64,000 nucleotides of DNA from Anaerolineales bacterium (GTDB taxonomy: Bacteria; Chloroflexota; Anaerolineae; Anaerolineales; Villigracilaceae). The translations under genes were made by a program, and so were the position numbers. Within the stretch, counting starts at the first letter, position 1. Each line of letters begins with the position of its first letter. Shown one piece after another: positions 42,836-51,408 of the stretch. The stretch is taken from assembly GCA_030583885.1 (NCBI GenBank), contig CP129480.1, positions 1,736,001 to 1,800,000 on the forward strand. Direction: 5' to 3'. Under the pieces are notes generated by a model. It did not search any database. It saw nothing but the letters and a program-made list of their open reading frames with translations, and was not told where the DNA came from.

Positions 42836-44422
42836 TTATTTCCAATCAATTTCACTGATCAGCCCATCGCCGCTGACCTGATACGCATCGCCGCTTCCAC
42901 TGTCTACCAGCCAGAGATTACCTTGATAAACCACCGCAATAAAATCCCCCGCTTGTCCTTCCACTAATGCGGGCGCCCAGGCGGGGGCTTGCGGTTCTAT
43001 TCCGTTCGCATCCGCGGGCGGAAAAAGCAGCTTGCTGTTCGAGCCGTCGCGGTCCATGACCATCAGGCGATATCGGCTGGTGTCGCTTTGTTCGATGAAG
43101 ATGGATTGCAGATACGCCACCTGAAAGGATTTTTCCCTGCCACTGATTCGGATCGAAGAGACAGCTGGATACGAGAACATGCCTGTCGAGTTGACGAGGG
43201 AGACTGTCGCTTCTCCGCTGAACGAGACGGCTGAGAGGTCAAAATAAGGCGACTCCTCGCTGGTGATGGGTGACGGCGCCGGCGCATGGCTAACGAAGTA
43301 TAAGCTGTTTCCATCCGCGCCCCAGACGATTGGGGGAATCCATGCCCAATCGCTGTGGGTGTTGAATGGAGTGATATCCAATATCGGTTTTAGGTAACCG
43401 CCATCCTGGTCCACCAGTCCAATTCCGTCGGGTCTTGTATATGCCAGTATGCCTTCAGGCGAATAGGCAAAGGACATGCCCCACCAGCCATACACACCGC
43501 CGCTGTTTGCGCTCAACAGCCTGCGCGGACTTCCGCCCGTAATGCTGACACGGTATAGATCGTTATTGGCCTGCCAGCCGGGCGCGGCGGCGCGCGGCTC
43601 AACGGTGGAGTATGCCACCGAGTTCGTGCCGGGAATCCACGCCGCAAAATGAACGACGTTTTTCGCCTGCAAGGAGATCAGTTTGGGATCTAGGTTCCTC
43701 GTCCGTACCGCCCAGAGGGTATTAATCTCCTCGGCGGCGGGTTTGTTGGATTTGCGGGTGAAGACCAGATATTCACCGTTCGGTGAAAGCGTAAAGATGC
43801 GCCCATCCAAATCACCGCTGCTGACGATGACGCGGCGGTTGGCTGTAGAGCCTTCCATGATCCATGCGTTGCCGCCAGAGAGGTATGCCAGCGTGCCGGG
43901 GATGTTTAACGGTGCGTACGAGGATTGCGCGCCGACCATGACGATCTCGGGCAACGCTTCGCTCAGCACAACCGTCTTGACCACGGATTTGCTGACCTCA
44001 ACATTATCTTCGAGAATCCTTCGATAGGTGACTTCCTCCAGTCCATTCACCCCGGCCTGTACAAGCCTGGTCTCGCCTTCGGGCAATGTTTCATTGCGGA
44101 CGATCTGCCGCGCAAATGGGACAATGACCTGCTCGGTGTCAAATTGTTCCGCAACACGCGTGAGCGTAATATTATCGCCTGCACTCAATACGGTGTAAAA
44201 CGGTGGTTCGGTGCGGTCGAGGCTGCCAGGCACAATGCCTGCGCCTTGCAGGGCTTGTGAGACCGTGCTTCCGGCTGTCACGCCGACTTCGCGGATTTCC
44301 CCGTCTGCCGTGACAGTGATAATGATCTCCTCTCTGATCTGCGGCGAGCGGCAGGAAACCATCAGCGAGGCAAATGCGAGTAGTGTGCCGAGCAGGTACA
44401 GGCGGATTCCGAGGCGGGGCAT
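42836..44422 (-). CDS. Lipoprotein with DUF348, G5 and beta-propeller-like regions
   Basis: This 528-residue lipoprotein has the lipobox MVSC (about residue 24), a DUF348-like ubiquitin-fold region (about 31-80: [17 protein letters not shown]), a G5-like region (about 90-165, ending [14 protein letters not shown]), then a long beta-propeller part with several TolB-like repeats ([36 protein letters not shown]). DUF348-G5 is the plan of Rpf-like surface proteins; joined to a propeller it is unusual. The ligand is unknown. Confidence 0.72.
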   Translation of the reverse strand: MPRLGIRLYLLGTLLAFASLMVSCRSPQIREEIIITVTADGEIREVGVTAGSTVSQALQGAGIVPGSLDRTEPPFYTVLSAGDNITLTRVAEQFDTEQVIVPFARQIVRNETLPEGETRLVQAGVNGLEEVTYRRILEDNVEVSKSVVKTVVLSEALPEIVMVGAQSSYAPLNIPGTLAYLSGGNAWIMEGSTANRRVIVSSGDLDGRIFTLSPNGEYLVFTRKSNKPAAEEINTLWAVRTRNLDPKLISLQAKNVVHFAAWIPGTNSVAYSTVEPRAAAPGWQANNDLYRVSITGGSPRRLLSANSGGVYGWWGMSFAYSPEGILAYTRPDGIGLVDQDGGYLKPILDITPFNTHSDWAWIPPIVWGADGNSLYFVSHAPAPSPITSEESPYFDLSAVSFSGEATVSLVNSTGMFSYPAVSSIRISGREKSFQVAYLQSIFIEQSDTSRYRLMVMDRDGSNSKLLFPPADANGIEPQAPAWAPALVEGQAGDFIAVVYQGNLWLVDSGSGDAYQVSGDGLISEIDWK

Positions 44423-44441
44423 GTCGGGTATAATCCAATTC

Positions 44442-45014
44442 CTATTTGATTCGTCCGGTCAACGTCATGATGCCGTCTGCTATGGCAATCGATTCCAGAC
44501 GAAACCCAACTGCAACGGGACCGAGGGTGCCGGTGAAAGCTTCGGCAATGACTGCGCTCATGGCGGAGTTGATGCCTTCTGGTGCAGGGAAGGGGCCGAA
44601 ATCCGCGGATGCAATTTCGATCCTGGGTTGATTGGTCGCCTCGTCCACGCCGACGTTCATGGTGATGAGCATGTTTGCAGTCAGCCAGCCGCGCGTGATC
44701 TTGCCGTAAATTTGCATTTGACCATTGCGCAGTAGTACCTGCGGGTCGGTGAAGGGCGGATTGGCCCGTTGCGTCATTTTGTCTGCCATGAAGGATGTGA
44801 GCTGGCTTTCCGTGATCTGCAAGGAAACGATGCCGGTTTCCGCCCCGGCAAGCAACGCCTGTTCGAGCTGGTCGCGCATGCTTTGCACTTCGTTGGTTGA
44901 AACGGGAATGGTCTGCGCGGGGTACTCCGGCCCACCGACGAAGACGGAGCACGCCAGGGATGCAAGGACAAGGGATGTGACGAAAAGACAAAGGTTGGCG
45001 TTTATTGTTTTCAT
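44442..45014 (-). CDS. Lipoprotein of unknown function
   Basis: This 190-residue lipoprotein has signal peptide and lipobox LASLAC (about residue 22). The rest is a beta-rich domain with LQITESQLTSFMADKM and LLRNGQMQIYGKITRGWLTANMLITMNV, reminiscent of small lipid-binding or LEA/DUF2993-like proteins, but no firm family was recognised. It heads the 38965-45014 run and diverges from scpB. Confidence 0.65.
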   Translation of the reverse strand: MKTINANLCLFVTSLVLASLACSVFVGGPEYPAQTIPVSTNEVQSMRDQLEQALLAGAETGIVSLQITESQLTSFMADKMTQRANPPFTDPQVLLRNGQMQIYGKITRGWLTANMLITMNVGVDEATNQPRIEIASADFGPFPAPEGINSAMSAVIAEAFTGTLGPVAVGFRLESIAIADGIMTLTGRIK

Positions 45015-45018
45015 GGTT

Positions 45019-45046
45019 TTGAATCTTCTTGTTTTGGGAATATACT
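45019..45046 (+). promoter_or_regulatory. scpB promoter
   Basis: TTGAAT at 45019-45024, a 16-nt spacer and TATACT at 45041-45046, 21 nt before the scpB ATG. It starts within the 5' side of the divergent lipoprotein gene region. Confidence 0.65.
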
Positions 45047-45067
45047 TTTAAGCGGAGTAATTATAGC

Positions 45068-45637
45068 ATGAGCGACTCTCAAACCATTTCAAATAACGAG
45101 GCATCCCTCGCAGCGAAGATCGAGGCGATGCTGTTCGTCTCTGCGGAGCCGGTGCCGCTTGGTCAGCTGGCGCAGGCGCTGGATGTGGCACCTTCAGTGG
45201 TCGAACGCGGACTGAAGGAACTTGAAGATTCTCTGCTACCCCGCGGCTTGCGCCTCCAGCGCAATGCAGGACGCGTGCAATTGACCACATCCGCCGAACT
45301 GGCTCCGCTGGTGGAGAAATTTCTCGGTCTTGAGGCGGTTACCCATCTCAGCCGCGCCGCGCTGGAAACACTGGCGATCATCGCCTATCAACAGCCTGTC
45401 ACGCGCCCGCAGGTGGATTCGATCCGCGGCGTGAACAGTGATGCAATGCTGAAAAGTTTGTTGAGCAAGGGACTGATCCAGGAATCAGGCCGCACGGATG
45501 GTCCGGGGCGTCCAATTTTGTACTCCACCACACCTGAGTTTTTGCAGCATTTTGGATTGAATTCAATAATGGAACTGCCTCCGCTCGCCGCGCCGGCGGA
45601 TGCAGAGACGGAACACACAGAGTTGTTGAAGGGCTAG
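45068..45637 (+). CDS. scpB: Segregation and condensation protein B
   Basis: This 189-residue winged-helix protein dimerises and binds the ScpA kleisin in the Smc complex. Recognised segments are KIEAMLFVSAEPVPLGQLA, LSRAALETLAIIAYQQPVTRPQVDSIRGVNSDAMLKSLL (in two pieces) and GPGRPILYSTTPEFLQHFGL, all typical. scpA is 44 kb away on the opposite strand. The next gene is an rRNA pseudouridine synthase, the usual neighbour of scpB. Confidence 0.95.
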   Translation: MSDSQTISNNEASLAAKIEAMLFVSAEPVPLGQLAQALDVAPSVVERGLKELEDSLLPRGLRLQRNAGRVQLTTSAELAPLVEKFLGLEAVTHLSRAALETLAIIAYQQPVTRPQVDSIRGVNSDAMLKSLLSKGLIQESGRTDGPGRPILYSTTPEFLQHFGLNSIMELPPLAAPADAETEHTELLKG

Positions 45638-45645
45638 TATTTGTA

Positions 45646-46404
45646 ATGCAGGAAAGACTTCAAAAATTACTTGCTCAAGCGGGATATGGGTCCCGCCGCG
45701 CCTGCGAGGTGTTCATCACCGAAGGGCGTGTGCATGTTAATGGCAAGGTCGCTGTTCTGGGCCAAAAAGCGGATCCGGCAGTCGATAAAGTGACCATGGA
45801 TGGAAAACCCCTTGCAAAGCCCGAATCCCTGACATATATTGCCTTGTACAAGCCGCGCAACGTGCTTTCCGCCGCAGAAGGATTTGATGACCGCCAGACC
45901 GTGCGGGATTTGATTCCCATTGAAGGGCATCTTTATCCCGTCGGGCGGCTGGATTTCGACTCCGAAGGCCTGATCCTGATGACCAACGACGGTGAGTTGA
46001 CCAACAAATTGACCCATCCGCGTTATGGGCACGAGAAGGAATATCGTGTGCTGGTGGCGCGCCGCCCCGATGAAAAACAACTCGAAGCGTGGCGGCGAGG
46101 CGTGGTGTTGACAGACGGTGATAGAACCGCGCCCGCCGAGGTTAATTTCCTGTCCACTTCCGGCAAGGGTGCTTGGATTCGTGTGGTGATGGGCGAAGGA
46201 AAGAAGCGCCAGATCCGTGAGGTGGGGAAACTCCTGAGCTTGCCTGTTGTAAAGATCATCCGCCTGCGGATTGGGACATTGAAGCTGGGGAGTCTCAAGC
46301 CGCGCCAGTGGCGGTTTTTGACGGAAGATGAAGTTCGTGAGTTGAAGGGTGAAAAAGTCCTGAAGATTACGGAGAGAGTAAGATCCAGAAAGCCTGTAAG
46401 ATGA
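45646..46404 (+). CDS. 16S/23S rRNA pseudouridine synthase, RsuA/RluB family
   Basis: This 252-residue enzyme has an N-terminal S4 RNA-binding domain (residues 2-60, RLQKLLAQAGYGSRRACE) and a catalytic domain with the aspartate motif YPVGRLDFDSEGLILMTNDG and the later GKKRQIREV. It isomerises uridine to pseudouridine in rRNA; RsuA and RluB cannot be separated with certainty, and RluB-like is favoured. It follows scpB by 8 nt and ends before a bidirectional terminator. Confidence 0.92.
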   Translation: MQERLQKLLAQAGYGSRRACEVFITEGRVHVNGKVAVLGQKADPAVDKVTMDGKPLAKPESLTYIALYKPRNVLSAAEGFDDRQTVRDLIPIEGHLYPVGRLDFDSEGLILMTNDGELTNKLTHPRYGHEKEYRVLVARRPDEKQLEAWRRGVVLTDGDRTAPAEVNFLSTSGKGAWIRVVMGEGKKRQIREVGKLLSLPVVKIIRLRIGTLKLGSLKPRQWRFLTEDEVRELKGEKVLKITERVRSRKPVR

Positions 46405-46436
46405 TAATTGTATTAATTTAACCATATTCAAAATAA

Positions 46437-46468
46437 AAACAGCGCGCGGACATGTCTGCGCGCTGTTT
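46437..46468. terminator. Bidirectional terminator
   Basis: AAACAGCGCGCGGACA and TGTCTGCGCGCTGTTT pair at 15 of 16 positions (the other is G-U); A and T runs at the base suit both convergent neighbours. Confidence 0.8.
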
Positions 46469-46483
46469 CAATAAATTTGCTCA

Positions 46484-47125
46484 CTAGCTCTGTCGAATAT
46501 CCCAGAACTTCTTGACCACGTTGGTAAGCGCCTTGGTGACGGCTTCCTTCTTCAGGCCGTCCACCTTGAAGGTGATGATTCTCGAGCTGGTATCCGGGCC
46601 GGCGAACATGCCGAAGGAGAGGAAGTTGCCGCCCGCATCCGCGATGGCTTTGGTGACCTTTGCCAGTTGACCGGGCTTTTCATCCACCAGCGCAGTGACG
46701 CGCAGCGCCTTTGTGCGCGCGCCCATCAGCTCAAAGAAGATCTTGAACAGGTCGGTTTCCGTGATCATGCCCACGAGCTTGCCGGAGCGCATGACGGGCA
46801 TGCCACCGATCTTTGAATCTGCCATGATGCGTGCAGCCTCCTCAATGGGGGTGTTCACGTCAATGGTCCTTACCTTTTTGCTCATGACGCGTTTCACGGT
46901 CACTTTGCTCATCAGGTAGTTCATTTCCCACACGCTAAGGCTGGTGACCGGGGACGGGGACGCGTTCAACAGATCGCCCTCTGAAACGATGCCGATCATC
47001 TTTCCATCCTTGACAACTGGTGCGCGGCGGATATGTTCTTTTTTGAACATTACCAGTGCGTCGTGGACGGGGGTTTCGGGCGAGACGGTAATCACGGGAT
47101 GCGACATTCTTTCACCGACAAACAT
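46484..47125 (-). CDS. Tandem CBS-domain protein with ACT domain
   Basis: This 213-residue protein has two CBS domains (about residues 1-55 and 75-130, APVVKDGKMIGIVSEGDLL; IGGMPVMRSGKLVGMITETDLF) and a C-terminal ACT domain (about 145-205, ALVDEKPGQLAKVTKAIADAG), the AcuB-like layout for sensing nucleotides and amino acids. The target is unknown. TGGAGGTAAAA precedes the ATG at 47125. A CRP-like palindrome lies 90 nt upstream. Confidence 0.88.
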   Translation of the reverse strand: MFVGERMSHPVITVSPETPVHDALVMFKKEHIRRAPVVKDGKMIGIVSEGDLLNASPSPVTSLSVWEMNYLMSKVTVKRVMSKKVRTIDVNTPIEEAARIMADSKIGGMPVMRSGKLVGMITETDLFKIFFELMGARTKALRVTALVDEKPGQLAKVTKAIADAGGNFLSFGMFAGPDTSSRIITFKVDGLKKEAVTKALTNVVKKFWDIRQS

Positions 47126-47174
47126 TTTTACCTCCAAGCATAGTATAAAATTTGATTTGAGCCTTTATTAAAAC

Positions 47175-47180
47175 ATTATA
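47175..47180 (-). promoter_or_regulatory. -10 box of the CBS-ACT gene
   Basis: TATAAT on the minus strand, about 50 nt before the ATG; a start near 47168 is expected. No -35 consensus is present, but a CRP-like palindrome is centred about 54 nt before this start. Confidence 0.45.
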
Positions 47181-47214
47181 CGCAAAATTTAGAATCGGTA
47201 TGTCACGAATTCGG

Positions 47215-47230
47215 AGTGACCAAGGTCACA
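47215..47230. promoter_or_regulatory. CRP-like palindromic site
   Basis: AGTGACCAAGGTCACA reads as GTGA-N6-TCAC, the spacing of CRP sites, matching TGTGA-N6-TCACA at 9 of 10 half-site bases. It overlaps the stop codon of the M20 peptidase gene and lies upstream of the CBS-ACT promoter. A Crp/Fnr regulator is encoded 4 kb away. Confidence 0.5.
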
Positions 47231-48584
47231 TTGAAAATTCCCTGATCACTCTTGCCATGTGTTTGGCGTGTTGAAGATACAGGTCAATGCGGATATTTTC
47301 GTTGGGGGCATGGGCTTTTGTGTCTGGGTAGCCCAGGCCCATCGTCACAACGGGCAGGCCCAGGTCATGCACGAACGGGTAGTTGGGTCCCGATCCGCCG
47401 ATCATTGGCACAAGCTCCATTTTTGAATCATACACATCCTCGGCCGTGTCCACCACGATTTTCACAAAGGGGTCATCAGGGTCTGTGCGTGCGGCGGGTT
47501 CGCCTCCGAGGAATTCGATCTTAACATCGCTGAATCCCTCGGTATCAAGATGGGTGCGAAGTTTTTTCAGGATGTCTGCGGGTTTTTGATTCGGTACGAG
47601 GCGGAAATCCACCTTGGCAGACGCGAACGCGGGCTGAACGGTTTTAGAACCCGGACCTTGATACCCGCTGGTCAGACCGCAAATGGTGCAGGTTGGCACG
47701 AAGACCTCTTCCATTTTTAGGTCGGTGCCGCCTGTCAGGCCTTTGATGAATTCCTTCGCGCCATAACGGGTTTTATATTCATCCGCCACATCGGGAAGCG
47801 CATCCATCAATTCTCGGTCGCGGGCGGATGGAGGAAGCACATCATCGTAAAAGCCGGGGATGCGGATGTGCTCATCGACTCCCTTCAGGCTGGCAAGCGC
47901 CCAGGTGAGCCTCCACGCCGCGTTGGGCAGGATGCTGCCACCCAACCCCGAATGGACATCCGTGCCGAGTGCCGTGACCGACAGTTCGACATAGCATATA
48001 CCGCGCAAACCGAGGTATTGCATGGGCTTGTCGCGATGATCCACGGCACCAAATTCCCAGATGCAGGCATCGGCTTTGAGTTTTTCAAGATTCTTCGAGA
48101 TGAAATCATGCAGATGGACACTGGCAGTTTCCTCCTCGCCTTCGATGATGAATTTGATATTGCATGGCAATTCACCCTGTTCTGCAAGGATGGCGTCAAT
48201 CGCATGCAAACGGGAGGTGAGGTGACTCTTGTCATCGCTCACACCGCGGCCGTACATTTTCCCGTTGCGGATCTCGGGCTCAAAGGGCGGGCTTTCCCAT
48301 AACTCCAACGGCTCCGGCGGCTGGACATCATAGTGATTGTAGATGAGCAGGGTCTTGCCGCTTTTGCCTTTCCGCTCTGCAAAGACGACCGGTGCGCCAT
48401 CCGTTGCCATGACCTCGGCGGTAAAACCGCGTTTCTCCAGCATTTCTTTTACCAGCGCGGCGCATTCCTTCAATCCAAAATTTTGTGCGCTGATGCTGGG
48501 CTGGGCGACATAGCGTTTGAGTTCTTCGAGGCTTGCATCAAGGTTTTTATCAATGTATGCATCCAGGTTGTCGTAATTGCTCAT
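47226..48584 (-). CDS. M20-family dipeptidase
   Basis: This 452-residue di-zinc peptidase has the first zinc ligand in LLIYNHYDVQPPEPLELW, the bridging Asp in GRGVSDDKSHL, the catalytic Glu pair in IIEGEEETAS, and a dimerisation/lid region from about 195 to 310. It resembles dipeptidases of the CNDP/PepV group. The ATG at 48584 follows AAGGAGAAAAA. It is a cytosolic peptide recycling enzyme by family; the substrate is not determined. Confidence 0.92.
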   Translation of the reverse strand: MSNYDNLDAYIDKNLDASLEELKRYVAQPSISAQNFGLKECAALVKEMLEKRGFTAEVMATDGAPVVFAERKGKSGKTLLIYNHYDVQPPEPLELWESPPFEPEIRNGKMYGRGVSDDKSHLTSRLHAIDAILAEQGELPCNIKFIIEGEEETASVHLHDFISKNLEKLKADACIWEFGAVDHRDKPMQYLGLRGICYVELSVTALGTDVHSGLGGSILPNAAWRLTWALASLKGVDEHIRIPGFYDDVLPPSARDRELMDALPDVADEYKTRYGAKEFIKGLTGGTDLKMEEVFVPTCTICGLTSGYQGPGSKTVQPAFASAKVDFRLVPNQKPADILKKLRTHLDTEGFSDVKIEFLGGEPAARTDPDDPFVKIVVDTAEDVYDSKMELVPMIGGSGPNYPFVHDLGLPVVTMGLGYPDTKAHAPNENIRIDLYLQHAKHMARVIREFSM

Positions 48585-48661
48585 TTTTTCTCCTTGTTTA
48601 TGCAGTAGGGGTGACCCGCCCGGTGTGCGCAATGTATTTCTGCGAATCCTCAAGGGCACCC

Positions 48662-49390
48662 TTACTTATAGAAACTTGCGATCCAGTCGATCGAATATGC
48701 TCCGGCGTAGGCGAATATTGCCATTTTTATAAGTTGACCGATCCAGCAGAAGAGCAGGAAGCGCCAAAATTTCATCTTTGCCATGCCCGCCGCCACGCCT
48801 GCAATATCAAAGAATGGATTGGGAATGGCGGAAAGGACCAGAATTGCCCAACCTCCATATTTGTCGATCCACGGGTGGATTTTTTCATACACGTCCGTCC
48901 GTTCGACAACTGCCTGGCCGCTGAAGCCCGCAAGGTAGCCGGAGAGTTCGCCGATTGCGCCGCCTGTCCCTGCCGCAAGTGCCACGCCGATGGGGTTAAA
49001 AATGCTTCCCATTGCAAAGACGACCGCCACACCCGGTGCGGGCAAAAAGACAGTCGCATTTGCCATCAAGGCCACAAGGAATATCCCGGGATAACCGTAC
49101 GCGGCAAACTCTTCCACGCGCTCACGGATGCTGTAAATGTAAACCGTGACGCCGAACACCGCGAGAATTGCCAATACCCGCAGAATATTCGTGGTGATGC
49201 TAGTTGCAGGTTTTGAGGGTTGAAGGTTCTCAGATTGTGGTTCAGACTTGGGCGAACCTTCTTTTTCCTTTTTACTTTTAACGCCTTTGCTCTTAACAAC
49301 CCTCGAACCCTTCGATGAACTCGGGGCAGACTCTTTCACCGCTGCAGCCAGCGAACCCTTTGGCGACTTAGCTTTCTTCGATAGTGACAC
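48662..49390 (-). CDS. VTT-domain (DedA/SNARE-associated) membrane protein
   Basis: This 242-residue protein has a long Lys/Ser-rich cytoplasmic N-terminus (about 60 residues) followed by a VTT domain: [35 protein letters not shown] and [20 protein letters not shown]. Family members are lipid scramblases or flippases. The N-terminal tail is unusual. The start overlaps the end of the cyclophilin gene by 23 bp; an internal start near the first helix is possible. Confidence 0.85.
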   Translation of the reverse strand: MSLSKKAKSPKGSLAAAVKESAPSSSKGSRVVKSKGVKSKKEKEGSPKSEPQSENLQPSKPATSITTNILRVLAILAVFGVTVYIYSIRERVEEFAAYGYPGIFLVALMANATVFLPAPGVAVVFAMGSIFNPIGVALAAGTGGAIGELSGYLAGFSGQAVVERTDVYEKIHPWIDKYGGWAILVLSAIPNPFFDIAGVAAGMAKMKFWRFLLFCWIGQLIKMAIFAYAGAYSIDWIASFYK

Positions 49391-49877
49391 GGATAATCTT
49401 CACTGCGGGTGCATGGACGTTGCCCGGGTCGCGTTCCGGAATGGACATCAGCACATCCTCCCCCTCCACCACCTGGCCGAAGACACTGTGCTTGCCGTTC
49501 AAATGGGGGGTGGGTCCGTGCGTAATGAAGAACTGCGAACCGTTCGTGCCCGGCCCCGCGTTTGCCATGGAAAGGACTCCGCGCTTGTCGTGCTTCAGGC
49601 TGGGATGGAATTCATCCTGAAATTTATAGCCGGGTCCGCCCCTGCCTGTGCCTGTCGGGTCACCGCCCTGCACCATAAAGTTTCCGATCACACGGTGGAA
49701 GATCACGCCGTCATAAAATCCCTCACGCGCGAGGAAGACAAAGCTGTTCACAGTGATCGGGGTTTTGTCCGCGAACAGTTCGATGACCATCGTGCCATTA
49801 TCAGTTTCCATGTGTGCTTTGTATTGCTTCTTTGAATCGATCTGTATTGCGGGTGGGGTGCTCCATTGTTTTGTCAT
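49368..49877 (-). CDS. Cyclophilin-type peptidyl-prolyl isomerase
   Basis: This 169-residue cytosolic cyclophilin has [41 protein letters not shown] and [21 protein letters not shown] across the active site. It accelerates proline isomerisation in folding proteins. AAGGAGAAACGT precedes the ATG at 49877. It is a paralogue of the membrane-anchored copy at 33,567. Confidence 0.94.
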   Translation of the reverse strand: MTKQWSTPPAIQIDSKKQYKAHMETDNGTMVIELFADKTPITVNSFVFLAREGFYDGVIFHRVIGNFMVQGGDPTGTGRGGPGYKFQDEFHPSLKHDKRGVLSMANAGPGTNGSQFFITHGPTPHLNGKHSVFGQVVEGEDVLMSIPERDPGNVHAPAVKIIRVTIEES

Positions 49878-49887
49878 ACGTTTCTCC

Positions 49888-50511
49888 TTATCTGAGCAGG
49901 GTTTCGATTCTTGCAACGACCATATCCAGTGCAGCTTTATTGTGACCGCCTTCCGGGATGATCACATCCGCATAGCGCTTGGACGGTTCCACGAATTCCA
50001 GGTGCATGGGGCGCACGGTGGACAGATATTGCCGGATGACCGACTCTGTTGTGCGGCCGCGTTCGGTGATGTCACGGTGCAGGCGGCGGATGAAGCGCAG
50101 GTCGGAATCTGTGTCCACAAAGATTTTCACGTCGAATAATTTCCGCAAGTCGGCATCCACGAAGATCAAAATACCCTCCACTAAAATCACGTTACGAGGT
50201 GGGACGGTGAAGGTGTCTGCGGTGCGGCTGTCGGTGGCGAAATCGTAGATCGGGACCTCGACAGGTTGAAGGTCCCGCAAGCAGGCGATGTGTTGGATCA
50301 GCAATTCAATTTCAAGCGAATGAGGATGGTCGAAATTGATGTCAGCATGCTGCGCGGGGGGCAGTCTGGTCAGGTCTTTGTAATAGGAATCCTGTTGAAG
50401 ATAGGCAATTCGGTCTGTACCAACTCTGTTTAAAATCTCCTGTGCAACGGTTGTTTTTCCGGACCCCGACCCTCCCGCAATGCCAATGACCAAGGGGATG
50501 TTTTGACTCAT
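49888..50511 (-). CDS. udk: Uridine kinase
   Basis: This 207-residue P-loop kinase phosphorylates uridine and cytidine in pyrimidine salvage. Walker A is [12 protein letters not shown], and [23 protein letters not shown] and [18 protein letters not shown] are the expected segments. A TATAAT box lies only 6 nt before the ATG. The cyclophilin gene follows with a 10-nt gap. Confidence 0.94.
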   Translation of the reverse strand: MSQNIPLVIGIAGGSGSGKTTVAQEILNRVGTDRIAYLQQDSYYKDLTRLPPAQHADINFDHPHSLEIELLIQHIACLRDLQPVEVPIYDFATDSRTADTFTVPPRNVILVEGILIFVDADLRKLFDVKIFVDTDSDLRFIRRLHRDITERGRTTESVIRQYLSTVRPMHLEFVEPSKRYADVIIPEGGHNKAALDMVVARIETLLR

Positions 50512-50517
50512 GTTGCG

Positions 50518-50523
50518 ATTATA
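50518..50523 (-). promoter_or_regulatory. -10 box of udk
   Basis: TATAAT on the minus strand is separated from the udk ATG by only 6 nt, so the transcript should start at the start codon. No ribosome site or -35 consensus is seen. Confidence 0.5.
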
Positions 50524-50581
50524 GCCGAGGAATCAAAACGGCTCCGGGCGGACCTGGAGCCGTTTTGCAATCGAAGGACAT

Positions 50582-51082
50582 TTATCCGCGCTTTAACATG
50601 CCTGTGAGCGCGCTCCAGATTGGACAACGATCATAAATCCCCATGAAGGCAAGAATGCCGCCAATGCCTGTCACGATCCAGTTGCTTGTGGAAATGCCGA
50701 CCATGATGAACAATGCGCCTGCGCCCATCCTGAGCATACGGTCAAACGGGGTAAGCGGTACGTTGACCTCCTTCCCCCGGGCCAATGCTTCAAACATGGT
50801 GCGATACCCTGTTTCATTTTGCGCGCCGGTGACACGTCCAACTTCTTCTCCATTGCGAATTGTGATGATGGTTGGGATTCCAAACACACGGAATTGTTCT
50901 AGGATTTCGCGTGAATCATCCGCGTTGACGGGCAGAAATTCGACCGTATCGCCATATTCCTTTGCGAGTTTATCGAGGACGGGTTTTGCCCTCATACATG
51001 GCGCACACCATGGCGCCCAAAAATCCACGATGACAGGTTTTTCTGTTTCTTCGATTCTTTTCTGAAATTCTGTTTTGTTCAT
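50582..51082 (-). CDS. Thioredoxin fused to a C-terminal DUF2892-like membrane region
   Basis: This 166-residue protein has a thioredoxin domain (about residues 1-105) with the active site FWAPWCAPC and cis-Pro FGIPTI, followed by two hydrophobic helices (about 117-160) with GIYDRCPIW, like the DUF2892 unit encoded by the next gene. It is probably a membrane-anchored cytosolic thiol reductase. The fusion and its partner suggest a redox module. The ATG at 51082 was chosen; upstream sequence is non-coding. Confidence 0.85.
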   Translation of the reverse strand: MNKTEFQKRIEETEKPVIVDFWAPWCAPCMRAKPVLDKLAKEYGDTVEFLPVNADDSREILEQFRVFGIPTIITIRNGEEVGRVTGAQNETGYRTMFEALARGKEVNVPLTPFDRMLRMGAGALFIMVGISTSNWIVTGIGGILAFMGIYDRCPIWSALTGMLKRG

Positions 51083-51131
51083 GATTAATGGTTGGAGCGG
51101 ACGATTTTCCGCCCGCTCCATTAATATTCGA

Positions 51132-51329
51132 CTACTTGTATGTGCTGAACTTGAAAGGCGCATACAGCGGGCAGAATGCAGCCACGGATGTGAACAGGAA
51201 GACTGCGCCGAGTACCACCAGTATGATTCCGAGTGTCCCAACAACGGTGCCGCTAAAGTATAAATAAGCGAACAAGGCGGCGATCACGACACGGACGATA
51301 CGATCGGTATTGGACATATTACGTTTCAT
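51132..51329 (-). CDS. DUF2892-family small membrane protein
   Basis: This 65-residue protein has two hydrophobic helices and the DUF2892 features MSNTDRIVRVVIAALFAYLY and a C-terminal CPLYAPF. Such proteins often accompany rhodanese or thioredoxin domains. The function is unknown. It is the first gene after the Crp/Fnr operator and promoter, with AGGAGA before the ATG. Confidence 0.85.
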   Translation of the reverse strand: MKRNMSNTDRIVRVVIAALFAYLYFSGTVVGTLGIILVVLGAVFLFTSVAAFCPLYAPFKFSTYK

Positions 51330-51366
51330 TTGAAAATCTCCTATGGTTGGTTGAATTGATACGCCC

Positions 51367-51408
51367 AGTATAGGAGACTTGCAAGTTTCTGTCAGTGACA
51401 TTGTCACT
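51367..51408 (-). promoter_or_regulatory. Promoter with CRP/FNR-like operator before the DUF2892 gene
   Basis: On the minus strand CTGACA, a 17-nt spacer and TATACT (51367-51372) form a promoter with a start expected near 51360. The palindrome AGTGAC-ATT-GTCACT (51394-51408) is centred about 41 nt before that start, the position of a class II activator site. A second overlapping palindrome, TGTCAGTGACA, lies at 51390-51400. Confidence 0.6.
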
